Counted from the stretch's first letter, positions 15,376-25,147 are shown. The stretch is DNA of 64,000 nt from Rhodospirillaceae bacterium (GCA_022843945.1 JALHMR010000006.1:62001-126000); one strand, 5' to 3'. A program made the numbers and translations. Notes: a model not told the origin generated them from the letters alone.

Positions 15376-16947
15376 ATGAAGCGAATGAGCGAACACACCG
15401 CGGACAGCGACTTTTTAGAAGCGGTTGAGCACCAGCGCGCTGGTCGTACAAGCGAAGCAGCCGAGCTTTGTAATCGGATTCTCGCTGCGGACGCCAACCA
15501 TCCGCGGGCTCTCCATCTTCTGGGTATAATTCAGCTTCAATCCGGAAAGGCTACAGAAGCCATCCGGCTCTTGCAGCGTTCCATAGCCGCTGTACCGGAC
15601 TATGCCGAGGCTCATTTCAATTTAGCGGCAATGTTGGCGTCTAGCGGCGATTTCGTGGGCGCATCACAGCACTACGAGCGTGTCACAGCACTGCGGCCTG
15701 ACCATCCCGAGGCCGCATCACGATATGCTACAACTCTGGTAAAGCTCGGTCAGCCGCGTGAAGCCGAAGCATTTCTTCGGGACAACGTCGCTCGGCAGCC
15801 GAATGATTTCTTTTCGCTGAACGTTTTAAGCTCATTGGCGCTCCAGCGGGGTGATAAGAACGAGGCAGAAGCGTTCGCTCGGCGAGCTGTGTCAACTTCT
15901 TCCTCCTGCGCTCTGTCTCATCTCAGATTGGGTTGTGCTCTTCGGGAGCAGCAGAAGTTTGAAGAGGCTGAGGCCTCTTTTCGCGAAGCCCTGGCAATAG
16001 AGCCGGACGATGATTTAGCGCTTTATTATCTGGGCTCAATTTTTCATGCGCGGCTCGAGTTCGAGAGAGCCGCTCAGTATTTCCAGCGAGCCTTGTCCCT
16101 CAATCCAGAAAATGATGCCGCCAGTGACGGCATGGACCTTATCCGGCAAGGCCTGTCTTTTGGTACGGGATCAGGCTTTCAGGGCGCCCATAGGCCATCG
16201 AGACAGGTTTTTATGTCAGCGGTCGTGTCGTTACTGCGCACGCGTGAACCTCCAGTACGCATACTTGAAATCGGCTCATATATGGGAGCATCGGCCATTA
16301 CTTGGGGGCGCGCGCTAAGCCGCCTCTATTGTCGCTCTAGTTCGCTTCTATGCATCGATCTCTGGGCCGACAACCGCGACCTGCCATACGACGTTCTGAT
16401 GGCGCGGTCCCTGGAGTCGGGGCTGGCGTATCGAACGTTTCTATCGAACATCGCCACCTTGCCAGAGCCTGTGACAGCAATGCATCGGCGGGGACGAAGC
16501 AGTTCCATCCTTCCCGAACTCGAATCAGGCAGTTTTGACATCATATATATCGACGGTTCCCATCGTTACGATGACGTCATCGTGGACGTGAAGGAAGCCA
16601 CGCGGCTGACGCGCGACGGCGGGTTTATCTGCGGCGACGATCTTGAGCTGCAAGCTTCAAGATGTGACATGAACTTCGCTCGCCAAGCCGCAAATGGCGA
16701 CGCTGTATCCGACCCTTACACCGGAGAGACCTTTCATCCAGGCGTCACGTTGGCGTTGCACGAAGTTTTCGGACCAGTATCTGCCTACGACGGTTTTTGG
16801 CTGATGCGGAAGTCGGGAGACAATTACGTCGACGTGTCATTGCGCGAAGCTACCGCCGTCCTACCGACGCATTGGCCACGCAAGATAGTCGAGCAACTCC
16901 GAGCCCGGTTTTCTAGTCGGCAGGAGTTGGCCGGTATTGTTGTCTGA
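15376..16947 (+). CDS. TPR-repeat protein with C-terminal SAM-dependent methyltransferase domain
   Basis: A 523-residue cytoplasmic fusion. The first half (about residues 1-230) is TPR repeats (AVEHQRAGRTSEAAELCNRIL, EQQKFEEAEASFREALAIEP and similar). The second half is a class I methyltransferase of the Methyltransf_24/cephalosporin-hydroxylase-like type, with motif I ILEIGSYMGASAITW and IIYIDGSHRYDDVIVDVKEA. Such proteins often modify sugars or secondary metabolites; the target here is unknown. The DNA is visibly richer in A/T with different codon use from its neighbours, suggesting transfer. ATG 15376 or 15385 are the best starts. Flanked by the 32-bp repeats. Confidence 0.8.
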   Translation: MKRMSEHTADSDFLEAVEHQRAGRTSEAAELCNRILAADANHPRALHLLGIIQLQSGKATEAIRLLQRSIAAVPDYAEAHFNLAAMLASSGDFVGASQHYERVTALRPDHPEAASRYATTLVKLGQPREAEAFLRDNVARQPNDFFSLNVLSSLALQRGDKNEAEAFARRAVSTSSSCALSHLRLGCALREQQKFEEAEASFREALAIEPDDDLALYYLGSIFHARLEFERAAQYFQRALSLNPENDAASDGMDLIRQGLSFGTGSGFQGAHRPSRQVFMSAVVSLLRTREPPVRILEIGSYMGASAITWGRALSRLYCRSSSLLCIDLWADNRDLPYDVLMARSLESGLAYRTFLSNIATLPEPVTAMHRRGRSSSILPELESGSFDIIYIDGSHRYDDVIVDVKEATRLTRDGGFICGDDLELQASRCDMNFARQAANGDAVSDPYTGETFHPGVTLALHEVFGPVSAYDGFWLMRKSGDNYVDVSLREATAVLPTHWPRKIVEQLRARFSSRQELAGIVV

Positions 16948-16977
16948 GCTTTGGCCATCGGCAAGCGCGCTCAGCGG

Positions 16978-17009
16978 CGAGCGCCTGCGCAAACAGGAAG
17001 CGAACTGAG
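16978..17009 (+). repeat. 32-bp direct repeat, copy 2
   Basis: An exact second copy of the last 31 coding bases of ccmI plus one base, with no gene body attached. Bases outside the copies differ on both sides, so the match ends sharply. It marks the right edge of the probable insertion (15167-16977). Confidence 0.9.
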
Positions 17010-17069
17010 CGGCTGAGGCCGGGCGTCAAACGCGCCTGCTCATGACGTCAGGGAGACTGGCTGGCGGCT

Positions 17070-17167
17070 CACCCCACCCTACCCTCCCCACAAGGGGGGA
17101 GGGTTTAGGAGAGCGGCTCTCTTATCTTCCCCCTCCCCCTTGAGGGGGGAGGGTTGGGGTGGGGGTG
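17070..17167. repeat. C-rich/G-rich inverted repeat element
   Basis: The left arm CACCCCACCCTACCCTCCCC and the right arm GGGGAGGGTTGGGGTGGGGG are near reverse complements. Each arm also folds on a local CTCCCC/GGGGAG hairpin. It lies between the convergent ccm/methyltransferase unit and the OmpA-like gene. It is of the dispersed intergenic repeat type and could end transcription in both directions. Confidence 0.65.
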
Positions 17168-17187
17168 CTCCGTGACGCTAGAACTTC

Positions 17188-18081
17188 TTAGCGGGCCACG
17201 ATCTCCGCCCGGCGGTTCTGCGGCTCACGCGCGCCGTCGGGCGTCGGCACCAGCGGCTGGGTTTCGCCGCGTGCCTCGGTGACGATCTGGTTCTGCGGCA
17301 CCCCGGCGCGGATCAGCGCCGCGCGCACCGCATTCGCCCGACGTCCCGACAAAGCCATGTTGTAGGCATCGGAGCCGGAGCGGTCGGCATGTCCGACGAC
17401 CTCGATGCGCGCCGTCCCGCCGCGACGCACGTTGTCGGCGGCGGTGCGAATCACCGCCTGCGCCTCCGGCGTCAGGTCGGAGCGGTCGAAGTCGAAGAAC
17501 ACCAGCCACTGCTGGGCGCCGGCGGGACGCGCGGCGGGTGCCGCGGGAGCCGGGGCCGGTGGCGCGGCGGCCGTGGCCGGTCGGCGCTCCAGCTCGGCCA
17601 TTGCCGTCTCGAAATCACGCCGGCAGTTCTGCACCTTCTCGTTCAGCCACTGGCCTTCGACCGCGAAGATCGGATCGGCGGCTTCGTCGAGCCAGCAGTC
17701 GTAGGCGCCCTGGGCCCGCGCCGCGACCGGCGGCGCCGCCACCGTGGCATTCGCCTGCAGTGCCGTGACCAGGCGCTGGCGCGCACTCGTCAGCTCGTCG
17801 GCGAGCTTCACGGGTATGAAGCCTTTTTCCCCCGGAACATCGGGGGCGACAGCCTCACCGCGCGCCGCGCGCATCGATTTGCGGGCAAAATGCTCGGAGC
17901 CGGAGAAATCGTACTGGCCCTGCCACTGGTTCTCGGCCATGGCCAGATACGTCGCGCTCTGGGCGCGGCTGAACTCGCTGCCGCCTTGCGGCTGGGTACG
18001 CTGGGCCTTCTGCAGTTCGGTGGTGCAGGCGCCGGCCAGCAGGACGCAGGCGGCGAGGGCGAACGGGGCAAGACGCTTCAT
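17188..18081 (-). CDS. OmpA-family envelope protein, possible lipoprotein
   Basis: A 297-residue exported protein. The N-terminus is signal-like with a Cys at about residue 19 (LLAGACTTE), a possible though imperfect lipobox. A helical middle part (about 25-180) and an Ala/Pro linker (about 185-205) lead to a C-terminal OmpA peptidoglycan-binding domain (FFDFDRSDLTPEAQAVI, VVGHADRSGSDAYNMALSGRRANAV). It probably tethers the outer membrane to peptidoglycan. The start is ATG 18081 with AGAGAGGA just upstream; a longer open frame into the upstream gap has no family support. The leader can pair with the ribosome-binding site (18091-18149). Confidence 0.9.
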   Translation of the reverse strand: MKRLAPFALAACVLLAGACTTELQKAQRTQPQGGSEFSRAQSATYLAMAENQWQGQYDFSGSEHFARKSMRAARGEAVAPDVPGEKGFIPVKLADELTSARQRLVTALQANATVAAPPVAARAQGAYDCWLDEAADPIFAVEGQWLNEKVQNCRRDFETAMAELERRPATAAAPPAPAPAAPAARPAGAQQWLVFFDFDRSDLTPEAQAVIRTAADNVRRGGTARIEVVGHADRSGSDAYNMALSGRRANAVRAALIRAGVPQNQIVTEARGETQPLVPTPDGAREPQNRRAEIVAR

Positions 18082-18090
18082 GGCTTTCCT

Positions 18091-18149
18091 CTCTCTACGA
18101 GATGGCACGCGCCCCTGTGCCCCCTGGACGCGTCGCTGACGGTAGAGAG
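18091..18149 (-). promoter_or_regulatory. leader stem that would cover the OmpA-gene ribosome-binding site
   Basis: Read on the minus strand, CTCTCTAC (18142-18149) can pair perfectly with GTAGAGAG (18091-18098). The latter runs into the AGGA of the ribosome-binding site of the OmpA-like gene. The loop contains a second 5-bp hairpin, GGCAC/GTGCC. Such pairing could limit translation until melted or bound; inferred from complementarity only. Confidence 0.35.
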
Positions 18150-18215
18150 GTAAGCTTGGCCGTCGGCCGATCAACCCGGCAGAACTACCCCAGAAGAGGT
18201 AGTCCGGAGTGCGGC

Positions 18216-19097
18216 TCAGCGGCGAGCGCGCACCAGATCGATGATCTTGCTCTCGTTCTGCGCGCCCAGGCCGGCGGCCTGCAACTCGCGCAGGACCCGC
18301 ACCGATGCCTTGCCGAGACGGGCGTCGAGACCGTAGCGCCGCGCCAGGTCGAGACCGTAGAGCGTGTCCTTCAGGCGCAGCGTGCCGGAAAAGACGATCT
18401 CCCGGTCGTGGTGCTTGTCGCGCATCGCCTTGGCATTGCGGATGACCTGCGGGCTCGCGGCGGCCCCGCGGCAGATCGTCTCCGCCACCTGCTGCAGGTC
18501 GAGGCCCGCGCGCTCGGCCATGACCAGCCCCTCGGCCAGCGCGCCGATCTGGATCGAGCCCATCAGGTTGACCAGCAGCTTGTAGGCGTTGGCGGTGCCG
18601 ACCGGGCCGAAATGCACGAGCGAGCCGGCGATGGCGCCGAAGACCGGCCGCAGCGCCGCGATGTCCTTTTTGTCGGCGCCCAGGAACAGGGTCAGCTCGC
18701 CGGCGGCGGCGACGCTGGGGATGCCGGTCACCGGGCAGTCGACGAAGCGCACGCCGCGCGCCTCGACCTGCCTGGCCAGGCGCTTGATCCAGCCATGCGA
18801 CAGGGTCGAGCACTCGACCGCCCAGGCTTTCGACGCCAGCGTTGCCTTCATCGCGCCCTGCCGGCCGAGCCAGACCTCGCGCGAGGCGCGATCATCGGCG
18901 ACCATGGCGAAAATCACCGACGCCCCCTCCGCCGCCTCGCGCGGGCTGGCGGCCAGTGTCGCGCCCAGCCGCACCAGCGCCTTCGCCTTGGCGGCGGTGC
19001 GATTGTAGACCGCCACCTTGTAGCCGGCCTGCACCAGGCGCGTGGCCATGGCCGAGCCCATGTTACCGAGCCCGAGAAAAGCAATCCTGTGTTTCAT
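18216..19097 (-). CDS. NAD(P)-dependent beta-hydroxyacid dehydrogenase family protein
   Basis: A 293-residue enzyme of the 3-hydroxyisobutyrate dehydrogenase/tartronate semialdehyde reductase family. The Rossmann motif FLGLGNMGSAMATRLV opens the protein, with VAVYNRT binding the cofactor. The substrate motif DCPVTGIPSVAAAGELT lies near residue 125 and the catalytic Lys block GTANAYKLLVNLM near 175. It reduces or oxidises small beta-hydroxy or semialdehyde acids; substrate unknown. It starts 4 nt after the CHASE2 cyclase stop, so it belongs to that transcription unit, an unexpected pairing. Confidence 0.9.
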   Translation of the reverse strand: MKHRIAFLGLGNMGSAMATRLVQAGYKVAVYNRTAAKAKALVRLGATLAASPREAAEGASVIFAMVADDRASREVWLGRQGAMKATLASKAWAVECSTLSHGWIKRLARQVEARGVRFVDCPVTGIPSVAAAGELTLFLGADKKDIAALRPVFGAIAGSLVHFGPVGTANAYKLLVNLMGSIQIGALAEGLVMAERAGLDLQQVAETICRGAAASPQVIRNAKAMRDKHHDREIVFSGTLRLKDTLYGLDLARRYGLDARLGKASVRVLRELQAAGLGAQNESKIIDLVRARR

Positions 19098-19101
19098 ACG
19101 T

Positions 19102-21261
19102 CTACTTGCCTTCGAGCGTGTTCACCGGCTCCCAGTCCGGGCCGGGCGGTTTGTACGCGAACTTCTGCGCGCGTTCCAGGAACAGCGCCGACGGCGGATC
19201 CGTCTCGGCAACCGCGGCGAAACTCTGCATGGCGCCGGCGAAGTCGCGATCCCGCCAGCAGGCAAGACCCACGGCATAAGCTTCGGCATGGGCTTTCTGC
19301 CTGTCGCTTTCCCGGCCCGCTTCGGCAAGCGGCTCGTAGATCTTGACCGGCTGGGCGCGGCCCTTGACCCGGATGGCATCCAGCTCGCGCCAGGCGAAGG
19401 CCTCGCCGGTCAGCGCCACGGTGGCGTCGGCCGCCATGATCGACGAGCCGAAATACTTGTTGGCGCCTTCGAGCCGCGAGGCGAGGTTCACCGCATCGCC
19501 CATGACGGTGTAGTTGAAACGCCGGCGCGAGCCGATATTGCCGACCAGCGCCTCGCCGGAGTTGAGGCCGATACGCTGCCCGAGCTTGAAGCCCTTGAAG
19601 GCGGTGGCCGTGTGGTTGAGCTGCTCCAGCCGCTCGTGGCAGCGCAGCGCCGCGCGTGTCGCATGCACGGCGTGCTGCGGATCGTCGAGCGGGGCGCCGA
19701 ACACCGCGACGATGGCATCGCCGATATACTTGTCCACGAAGCCGCCATGCTCCTCGATGATGTCGGTCATCGCCGAGAGGTACTCGTTCATCAGCGCCAC
19801 CAGCTCGGTGGGCGTCAGCTTCTCGGAGAACGAGGAGAAGCCCGCGACATCGGAGAAGAACACGGTGACGCTGCGGCTCTCGCCGCCCAGGTCGGGCGGC
19901 TTGTTCGAGGCCATCATCTTCTCGATGACGGCCGGGGCCAGGTAGAGCGCGAAGCTCTTGCGCAGCAGGCGCTTGTCCTTGTCGGCGGCGACGAAGCGGT
20001 AGCCGATCGTCGCCATCAGGGCGAGCGCGCCGGCGACCACGGCGTTGAGGAACGGCAGGGCGAGCGCCTGGACGAACGCCGCCACGGCGCCCGCCGTGAG
20101 CGCCACGGCCGCCCCTAGGAACACCAGCGTCGCCCAGGCCGGCGAAAAGACCAGCGCTGCGGCCACGCCGATGACCGCCATGACGAGGCCGATCGCGGCA
20201 CCGGGAAGGCGCTCGAGTTCGCGCACCGCGTCACGGCGCAGAAGATTGTTCACCGCCGTGGCGTGCAGGTAGACGCCGGAGATCGAATCGCGCACGAACT
20301 TTCCCTCGCCCGAAGGCGGCGGCAGGGCGCAGCGGGCCCCGCGCGAGCCTTCGGCGGCCGTGGCGAAGCGTTTCGAGGTGATCTTGCGATCCTCGACATC
20401 GAGCACCGTGCCGATCAGCACGACCTTGCCTTCGAAGTGGCGGCGGAAGAACTCCTTGTCGTCCTTCTCGGCGCAGGCGCGCAGATCGGCCAGTGAAAAG
20501 GTCGGGATATCGTCGGCGCCGCCGTCGAAATTGAGGGTCAGCGTGTTGGGCGGCAGCGCCGGCACGCGGTAGCCGCCGAGGCTGATCGTGCCATCGATGC
20601 CGTTCTCCGGCTTCACGCCCAGCGCCCGAGAGGCCAGTTCCACGGGCATCGAAGGCAACCGCTCTTCACCGACGCTGAAGATCAGGGGCATCCGCCGAAC
20701 GATATCGTCGTCGTCATTGTAGGCGTTGAGAGCCCGGATATTGGCATTGCGCCCGACGGCGACACGCTGGCCCTGCGATGGCTCGATCGGATGCTCCCGG
20801 TGCTGCACCTGGCCGAGCACGAGCTTGCCCGCCCGCGCCGCAACGTTCAGGGCCCTGAGATAATCACGATCGAAACCGCGCACCCGCTCACCCAGCGTCT
20901 CGTCGCCGAACGTGACCCGCGACTGCTCGATCGAGGTCTGCAGCACGATGTCGAAACCAACGACCTTGGCACCGCCCTCGATGACGGCGTTGAGCACGCG
21001 CGCGATATCACGCGTCCAGGTGACGACCGGCGTATGCTCGAAGGGCGGTGTGCGGTAGGTCTCCTCGTCGATGGCGACGACTGCCGTCGGCGAAGAGGCG
21101 GGATCGTGCAGCGCGCCGACCAGCCGCCAGCGCAAACCCGTCAGCAGATCGATGGACAGGCCACGCAGGGTGTCGAGCGGCGGCGAAGCCGCCACCGTCC
21201 CGGCGACGAGCGCGATGAGCAAGGCCGCGACGAGGTCGCGGCGCCGTAATCCCCCCAGCAT
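19102..21261 (-). CDS. CHASE2-domain class III adenylate cyclase
   Basis: A 719-residue membrane receptor cyclase. Order: N-terminal helix, periplasmic CHASE2 sensor (about 30-330, ending SGVYLHATAVNNLL), three membrane helices (about 350-420), cyclase domain (about 455-640). Metal-binding Asp are seen in FFSDVAGFS and YIGDAIVAVFG, the Lys/Thr adenine-selecting positions in VDKYIGD and YTVMGD, and the transition-state Asn/Arg in NLASRLE. All active residues are present, so it should make cAMP in response to an external cue. It follows a secreted protein gene (15 nt) and precedes a dehydrogenase gene (4 nt). Confidence 0.93.
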   Translation of the reverse strand: MLGGLRRRDLVAALLIALVAGTVAASPPLDTLRGLSIDLLTGLRWRLVGALHDPASSPTAVVAIDEETYRTPPFEHTPVVTWTRDIARVLNAVIEGGAKVVGFDIVLQTSIEQSRVTFGDETLGERVRGFDRDYLRALNVAARAGKLVLGQVQHREHPIEPSQGQRVAVGRNANIRALNAYNDDDDIVRRMPLIFSVGEERLPSMPVELASRALGVKPENGIDGTISLGGYRVPALPPNTLTLNFDGGADDIPTFSLADLRACAEKDDKEFFRRHFEGKVVLIGTVLDVEDRKITSKRFATAAEGSRGARCALPPPSGEGKFVRDSISGVYLHATAVNNLLRRDAVRELERLPGAAIGLVMAVIGVAAALVFSPAWATLVFLGAAVALTAGAVAAFVQALALPFLNAVVAGALALMATIGYRFVAADKDKRLLRKSFALYLAPAVIEKMMASNKPPDLGGESRSVTVFFSDVAGFSSFSEKLTPTELVALMNEYLSAMTDIIEEHGGFVDKYIGDAIVAVFGAPLDDPQHAVHATRAALRCHERLEQLNHTATAFKGFKLGQRIGLNSGEALVGNIGSRRRFNYTVMGDAVNLASRLEGANKYFGSSIMAADATVALTGEAFAWRELDAIRVKGRAQPVKIYEPLAEAGRESDRQKAHAEAYAVGLACWRDRDFAGAMQSFAAVAETDPPSALFLERAQKFAYKPPGPDWEPVNTLEGK

Positions 21262-21276
21262 CCCCCGGCGTTCGGC

Positions 21277-21954
21277 CTAGCTCGCGGGGAAGCGCAGCAG
21301 GCGGCCGACGACCGGCGCCTGGCCCGGGCGGGCGAAAGGATCGACCTTGAACACGATCTGCTGCACCCCGACGCTGGCGCGGTAGAGGCCGCCGGCCTCC
21401 AGCGCCTTGTCGGATTTGGCGAAGTCGTAGAACGACCCGCGCAGCAGCTGCTGGCCGCCGATCTTCACCTCGTGGCGTTCGCCCGGCTGATCGAGGCGCT
21501 CGATCACCAGCGTGCCGCCGCCCTTGATCTCGACCACCGGCGACAGGCCGTAGAGCGTCACCTGCGGGGTGTTCGAGCCCGGCGCCGGCTTGGGCGGGGC
21601 GCGGAAGACCATGGCGCCACTCTTGCTGGCCGTCTGCTGGGAGAGCTGCATCTTGCTGTCGCAGCCGACCTTCTCGCGCCGCACCCGGCCGTCGGCGACC
21701 GTGCTCTGCTCCTCACCGACGGTGACCGTGCCGCCGGTGATGGTCTCGCGCCAGCACGACTTCATGTAGCCGAGGATCAGCTCGTCCTTGGGGCCCAGGC
21801 GGATGACCTTGCCGGCCGAGACGTAGTCCATGAACTCGACGCCAGCCGGCGTCCCGGTCACGTCCTCGACCACCGCAACCGGCGCCTGGGCCGCCGCGTG
21901 ACCGGCGCATAGCGCCACGCCCGCAATCAAAGCTGCCTGGTAAATCCTGCGCAT
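21277..21954 (-). CDS. secreted protein of unknown function upstream of the cyclase
   Basis: A 225-residue protein with a clear Sec signal peptide (ALIAGVALCAGHAAAQA, cleavage near residue 22). The mature part starts with a block (VEDVTGTPAGVEFMDYVSAGKVIRL) reminiscent of FecR/SH3-like periplasmic domains and has two Cys that may form a disulfide. It ends with beta-rich segments. It is the first gene of the unit with the CHASE2 cyclase, so it may present a ligand to, or modulate, the sensor domain. Function not recognised. Confidence 0.7.
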   Translation of the reverse strand: MRRIYQAALIAGVALCAGHAAAQAPVAVVEDVTGTPAGVEFMDYVSAGKVIRLGPKDELILGYMKSCWRETITGGTVTVGEEQSTVADGRVRREKVGCDSKMQLSQQTASKSGAMVFRAPPKPAPGSNTPQVTLYGLSPVVEIKGGGTLVIERLDQPGERHEVKIGGQQLLRGSFYDFAKSDKALEAGGLYRASVGVQQIVFKVDPFARPGQAPVVGRLLRFPAS

Positions 21955-22277
21955 GGTCTGTCTCCCGCCCCTTGGGGGCCGATCCCGCCACTCTAGCTGA
22001 CGCCCCCTAACCCGCAGTGACCGAAGTCACAGGCCTTTGATTATAGGGCTGCCCCGCCGCCTCGGCCATATTGGCCGCCTTTTCCCGCCAGGCCCTCCGC
22101 GCTGCTCCTGGGTAGGGGCATGCGCCGCCGGGCTTTTTGTGCGCTAACGCACGTTCGCCGCAATGTTGTCACAATCGGTCACCGGCTGGTCTCTCGCCCC
22201 CGTAGCCCCGACTCCCTGAAACTGAGCCTTAGCCGCACTCCATCGCGGAGGGCGCGGGGGTTTTGGGGGATCAAATC
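21955..22277. other. 323-nt divergent intergenic region
   Basis: No coding potential is seen. It must hold promoters for the cyclase unit (leftward) and the lipoprotein gene (rightward). Visible elements are an inverted repeat GTGCG-CTAA-CGCAC at 22139-22152 and a TTGT-C-ACAA palindrome at 22166-22174, both candidate protein-binding sites, plus a G-rich ribosome-binding stretch just before 22278. Confidence 0.5.
22139..22152. promoter_or_regulatory. inverted repeat GTGCG-N4-CGCAC
   Basis: A perfect 5-bp-arm inverted repeat with 4-nt spacer in the cyclase/lipoprotein divergent region. It could be an operator or a small hairpin. No regulator family is assigned. Confidence 0.25.
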
Positions 22278-22793
22278 ATGATGCGTTTCAAGGCGGCGGC
22301 GCTCTGCGCCGTTCTGCTCGGCGCCCTGTCGAGCGGGGGCTGCGCGGCGGTTGGAGTCACCATGGCCAGCGCCGCCGGGGGTGTGGCGATGGGCAGCGGG
22401 GTCGAGCACACCATGTCGGGGATCACCTACAAGACGTTCACGGCCTCGCTGTCGGATTTGCGCCTGGCGACGCTGGACAGCCTGCAGCGCATGGATATCG
22501 GGGTTGAAGGCGATGCCCAGACCGAGGAGGGCTGGATGCTCAGCGCCACGGCCCGCGACCGCCTGATCGAGATCGAGCTCGAGAGCCTGACCGGCAACAC
22601 CACGCGCATGCGCGTGGTGGCCAACAAGGGCCAGATCTTCTTCAAGGACGCGGCGACCGCCACCGAGATCATCCTGCAGACCGTGCAGAGCCTCGACGAG
22701 CAGCGCGCCGCCCTGGCGGCCGAGGCCGCGGCGCGGGCCAAGCGGGCGCCGTCCGGCAAGCAGGCGACCGTGACCAAAGGAAAACGCACATGA
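22278..22793 (+). CDS. DUF3568-like lipoprotein
   Basis: A 171-residue exported protein. The signal ends in a lipobox-like SSGGC at about residue 22, so it is probably lipid-anchored. The mature domain (TYKTFTASLSDLRLATLDSLQRM onward) matches the DUF3568 pattern seen in small envelope lipoproteins of unknown role. A basic, Ala-rich C-terminal tail follows. ATG 22278 is preceded by GGGGGA at good spacing; a TTG 15 nt earlier is less likely. The last 4 nt overlap the next small gene. Confidence 0.7.
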   Translation: MMRFKAAALCAVLLGALSSGGCAAVGVTMASAAGGVAMGSGVEHTMSGITYKTFTASLSDLRLATLDSLQRMDIGVEGDAQTEEGWMLSATARDRLIEIELESLTGNTTRMRVVANKGQIFFKDAATATEIILQTVQSLDEQRAALAAEAAARAKRAPSGKQATVTKGKRT

Positions 22794-23005
22794 GCCCGGG
22801 CCAGCTCCTGCTCGCCGCTTTCCTCACCGCCTGTCTCATCGCCCCGGCCCTGTCCCAAACCACGGTCCCGCCGACCGCGCCCGCCAAGGGGGGCGGCGCG
22901 GTATCCAGTACCGCCACTTCCCGGCCGGTGGCCGTCACCTCGGGCTCGGGGCGCACCGAGCTTGTCGGTTCGCGAAGCTCTTTCAAGGCGTTACGCGGCC
23001 GCTGA
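22790..23005 (+). CDS. small secreted Thr/Ser/Pro-rich protein, unknown
   Basis: A 71-residue product with a signal sequence (LLLAAFLTACLIAPALS) and a short mature part rich in Thr, Ser, Pro and Gly, low in complexity. It starts inside the stop of the DUF3568 gene (ATGA), so it is translationally coupled to it. No family recognised; it may be disordered in the periplasm. Confidence 0.55.
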   Translation: MSPGQLLLAAFLTACLIAPALSQTTVPPTAPAKGGGAVSSTATSRPVAVTSGSGRTELVGSRSSFKALRGR

Positions 23006-23080
23006 GGTTACTCATAATTTACGTTTTGGCGGGATGATGGCGGGTCGCGCTCCTCGCGCAATAAAAGAACGTCGAGAGAC

Positions 23081-24598
<1,518 letters not shown>

Positions 24599-24616
24599 TC
24601 CGGAAACGCGGGCGGT

Positions 24617-24692
24617 TGGTGGAGCCGAGGGGAATCGAACCCCTGACCTCCTCATTGCGAACGAGGCGCTCTCCCATCTGAGCTACGGCCCC
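24617..24692 (-). tRNA. tRNA-Ala(CGC)
   Basis: A complete 76-nt cloverleaf with encoded CCA. The acceptor arms GGGGCCG/CGGCTCC include the G3:U70 wobble pair that defines alanine tRNAs. The anticodon stem CCTCG/TGAGG (with one G-T pair) carries the loop TTCGCAA, anticodon CGC, which reads GCG codons. The T arm has GGTTCGATTCC. It lies tail-to-tail with the histidine kinase gene. Confidence 0.97.
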
Positions 24693-24871
24693 GCCGGCGC
24701 GGCCGGGATAATGGTTGCCGCCCCAGGGCAAGTCAAGGAGAACGGGAACCCTTGCAGGCCAAGGACTTGCGCAGAATCAGGGGCCTCGTGTAGGGTCCCC
24801 TTGCTGGGCCTCGATACCGCAATTCGCGGCCCGGTCATGGGACCGACCGAGGCACCCCCCGCGGAGCGACA

Positions 24872-25147
24872 ATGAATTCGCTGATCTCGCTGATCCTGAC
24901 GGTCATCAACCTCTATATCTGGGTCCTGATCATCTCTGCCGTGTTGTCCTGGCTGATCGCCTTCAACGTGGTCAACCCGCACAACCGCTTCATCTACATG
25001 GTCAGCGATTTCCTCTACCGGGTGACCGAGCCTGCCTTGCGGCCGATCCGCCGCTTCGTCCCGCTTCTGGGCGGGGTCGACATCTCGCCGGTCGTGCTGA
25101 TCCTGCTTCTGATCTTCATCCAGAACCTGATCATCGAGTACGCCTGA
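24872..25147 (+). CDS. YggT family membrane protein
   Basis: A 91-residue protein with two hydrophobic helices separated by a short loop with the YggT signature [14 protein letters not shown]. The family is widespread and linked to osmotic tolerance and to division-site proteins in other bacteria; its precise role is unsettled. It starts a run of same-strand genes with DUF167, folD and nnrU. Confidence 0.93.
   Translation: MNSLISLILTVINLYIWVLIISAVLSWLIAFNVVNPHNRFIYMVSDFLYRVTEPALRPIRRFVPLLGGVDISPVVLILLLIFIQNLIIEYA

Noticed and set aside
17070-17167. Inverted repeat considered as the end of a transposon
   Set aside because: No transposase or target duplication around it; it fits the dispersed hairpin repeat type and lies outside the 32-bp repeat pair.
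16970-18229. 15-mer CTCAGCGGCGAGCGC at 16970-16984 and again at 18215-18229
   Set aside because: A single 15-mer match of GC-rich sequence is within chance for a window this size, unlike the 32-bp repeat.
18082-18813. Long N-terminal extension of the OmpA-like protein
   Set aside because: It overlaps the dehydrogenase gene in another frame and lacks a signal; the ATG at 18081 gives a signal peptide and a ribosome-binding site.
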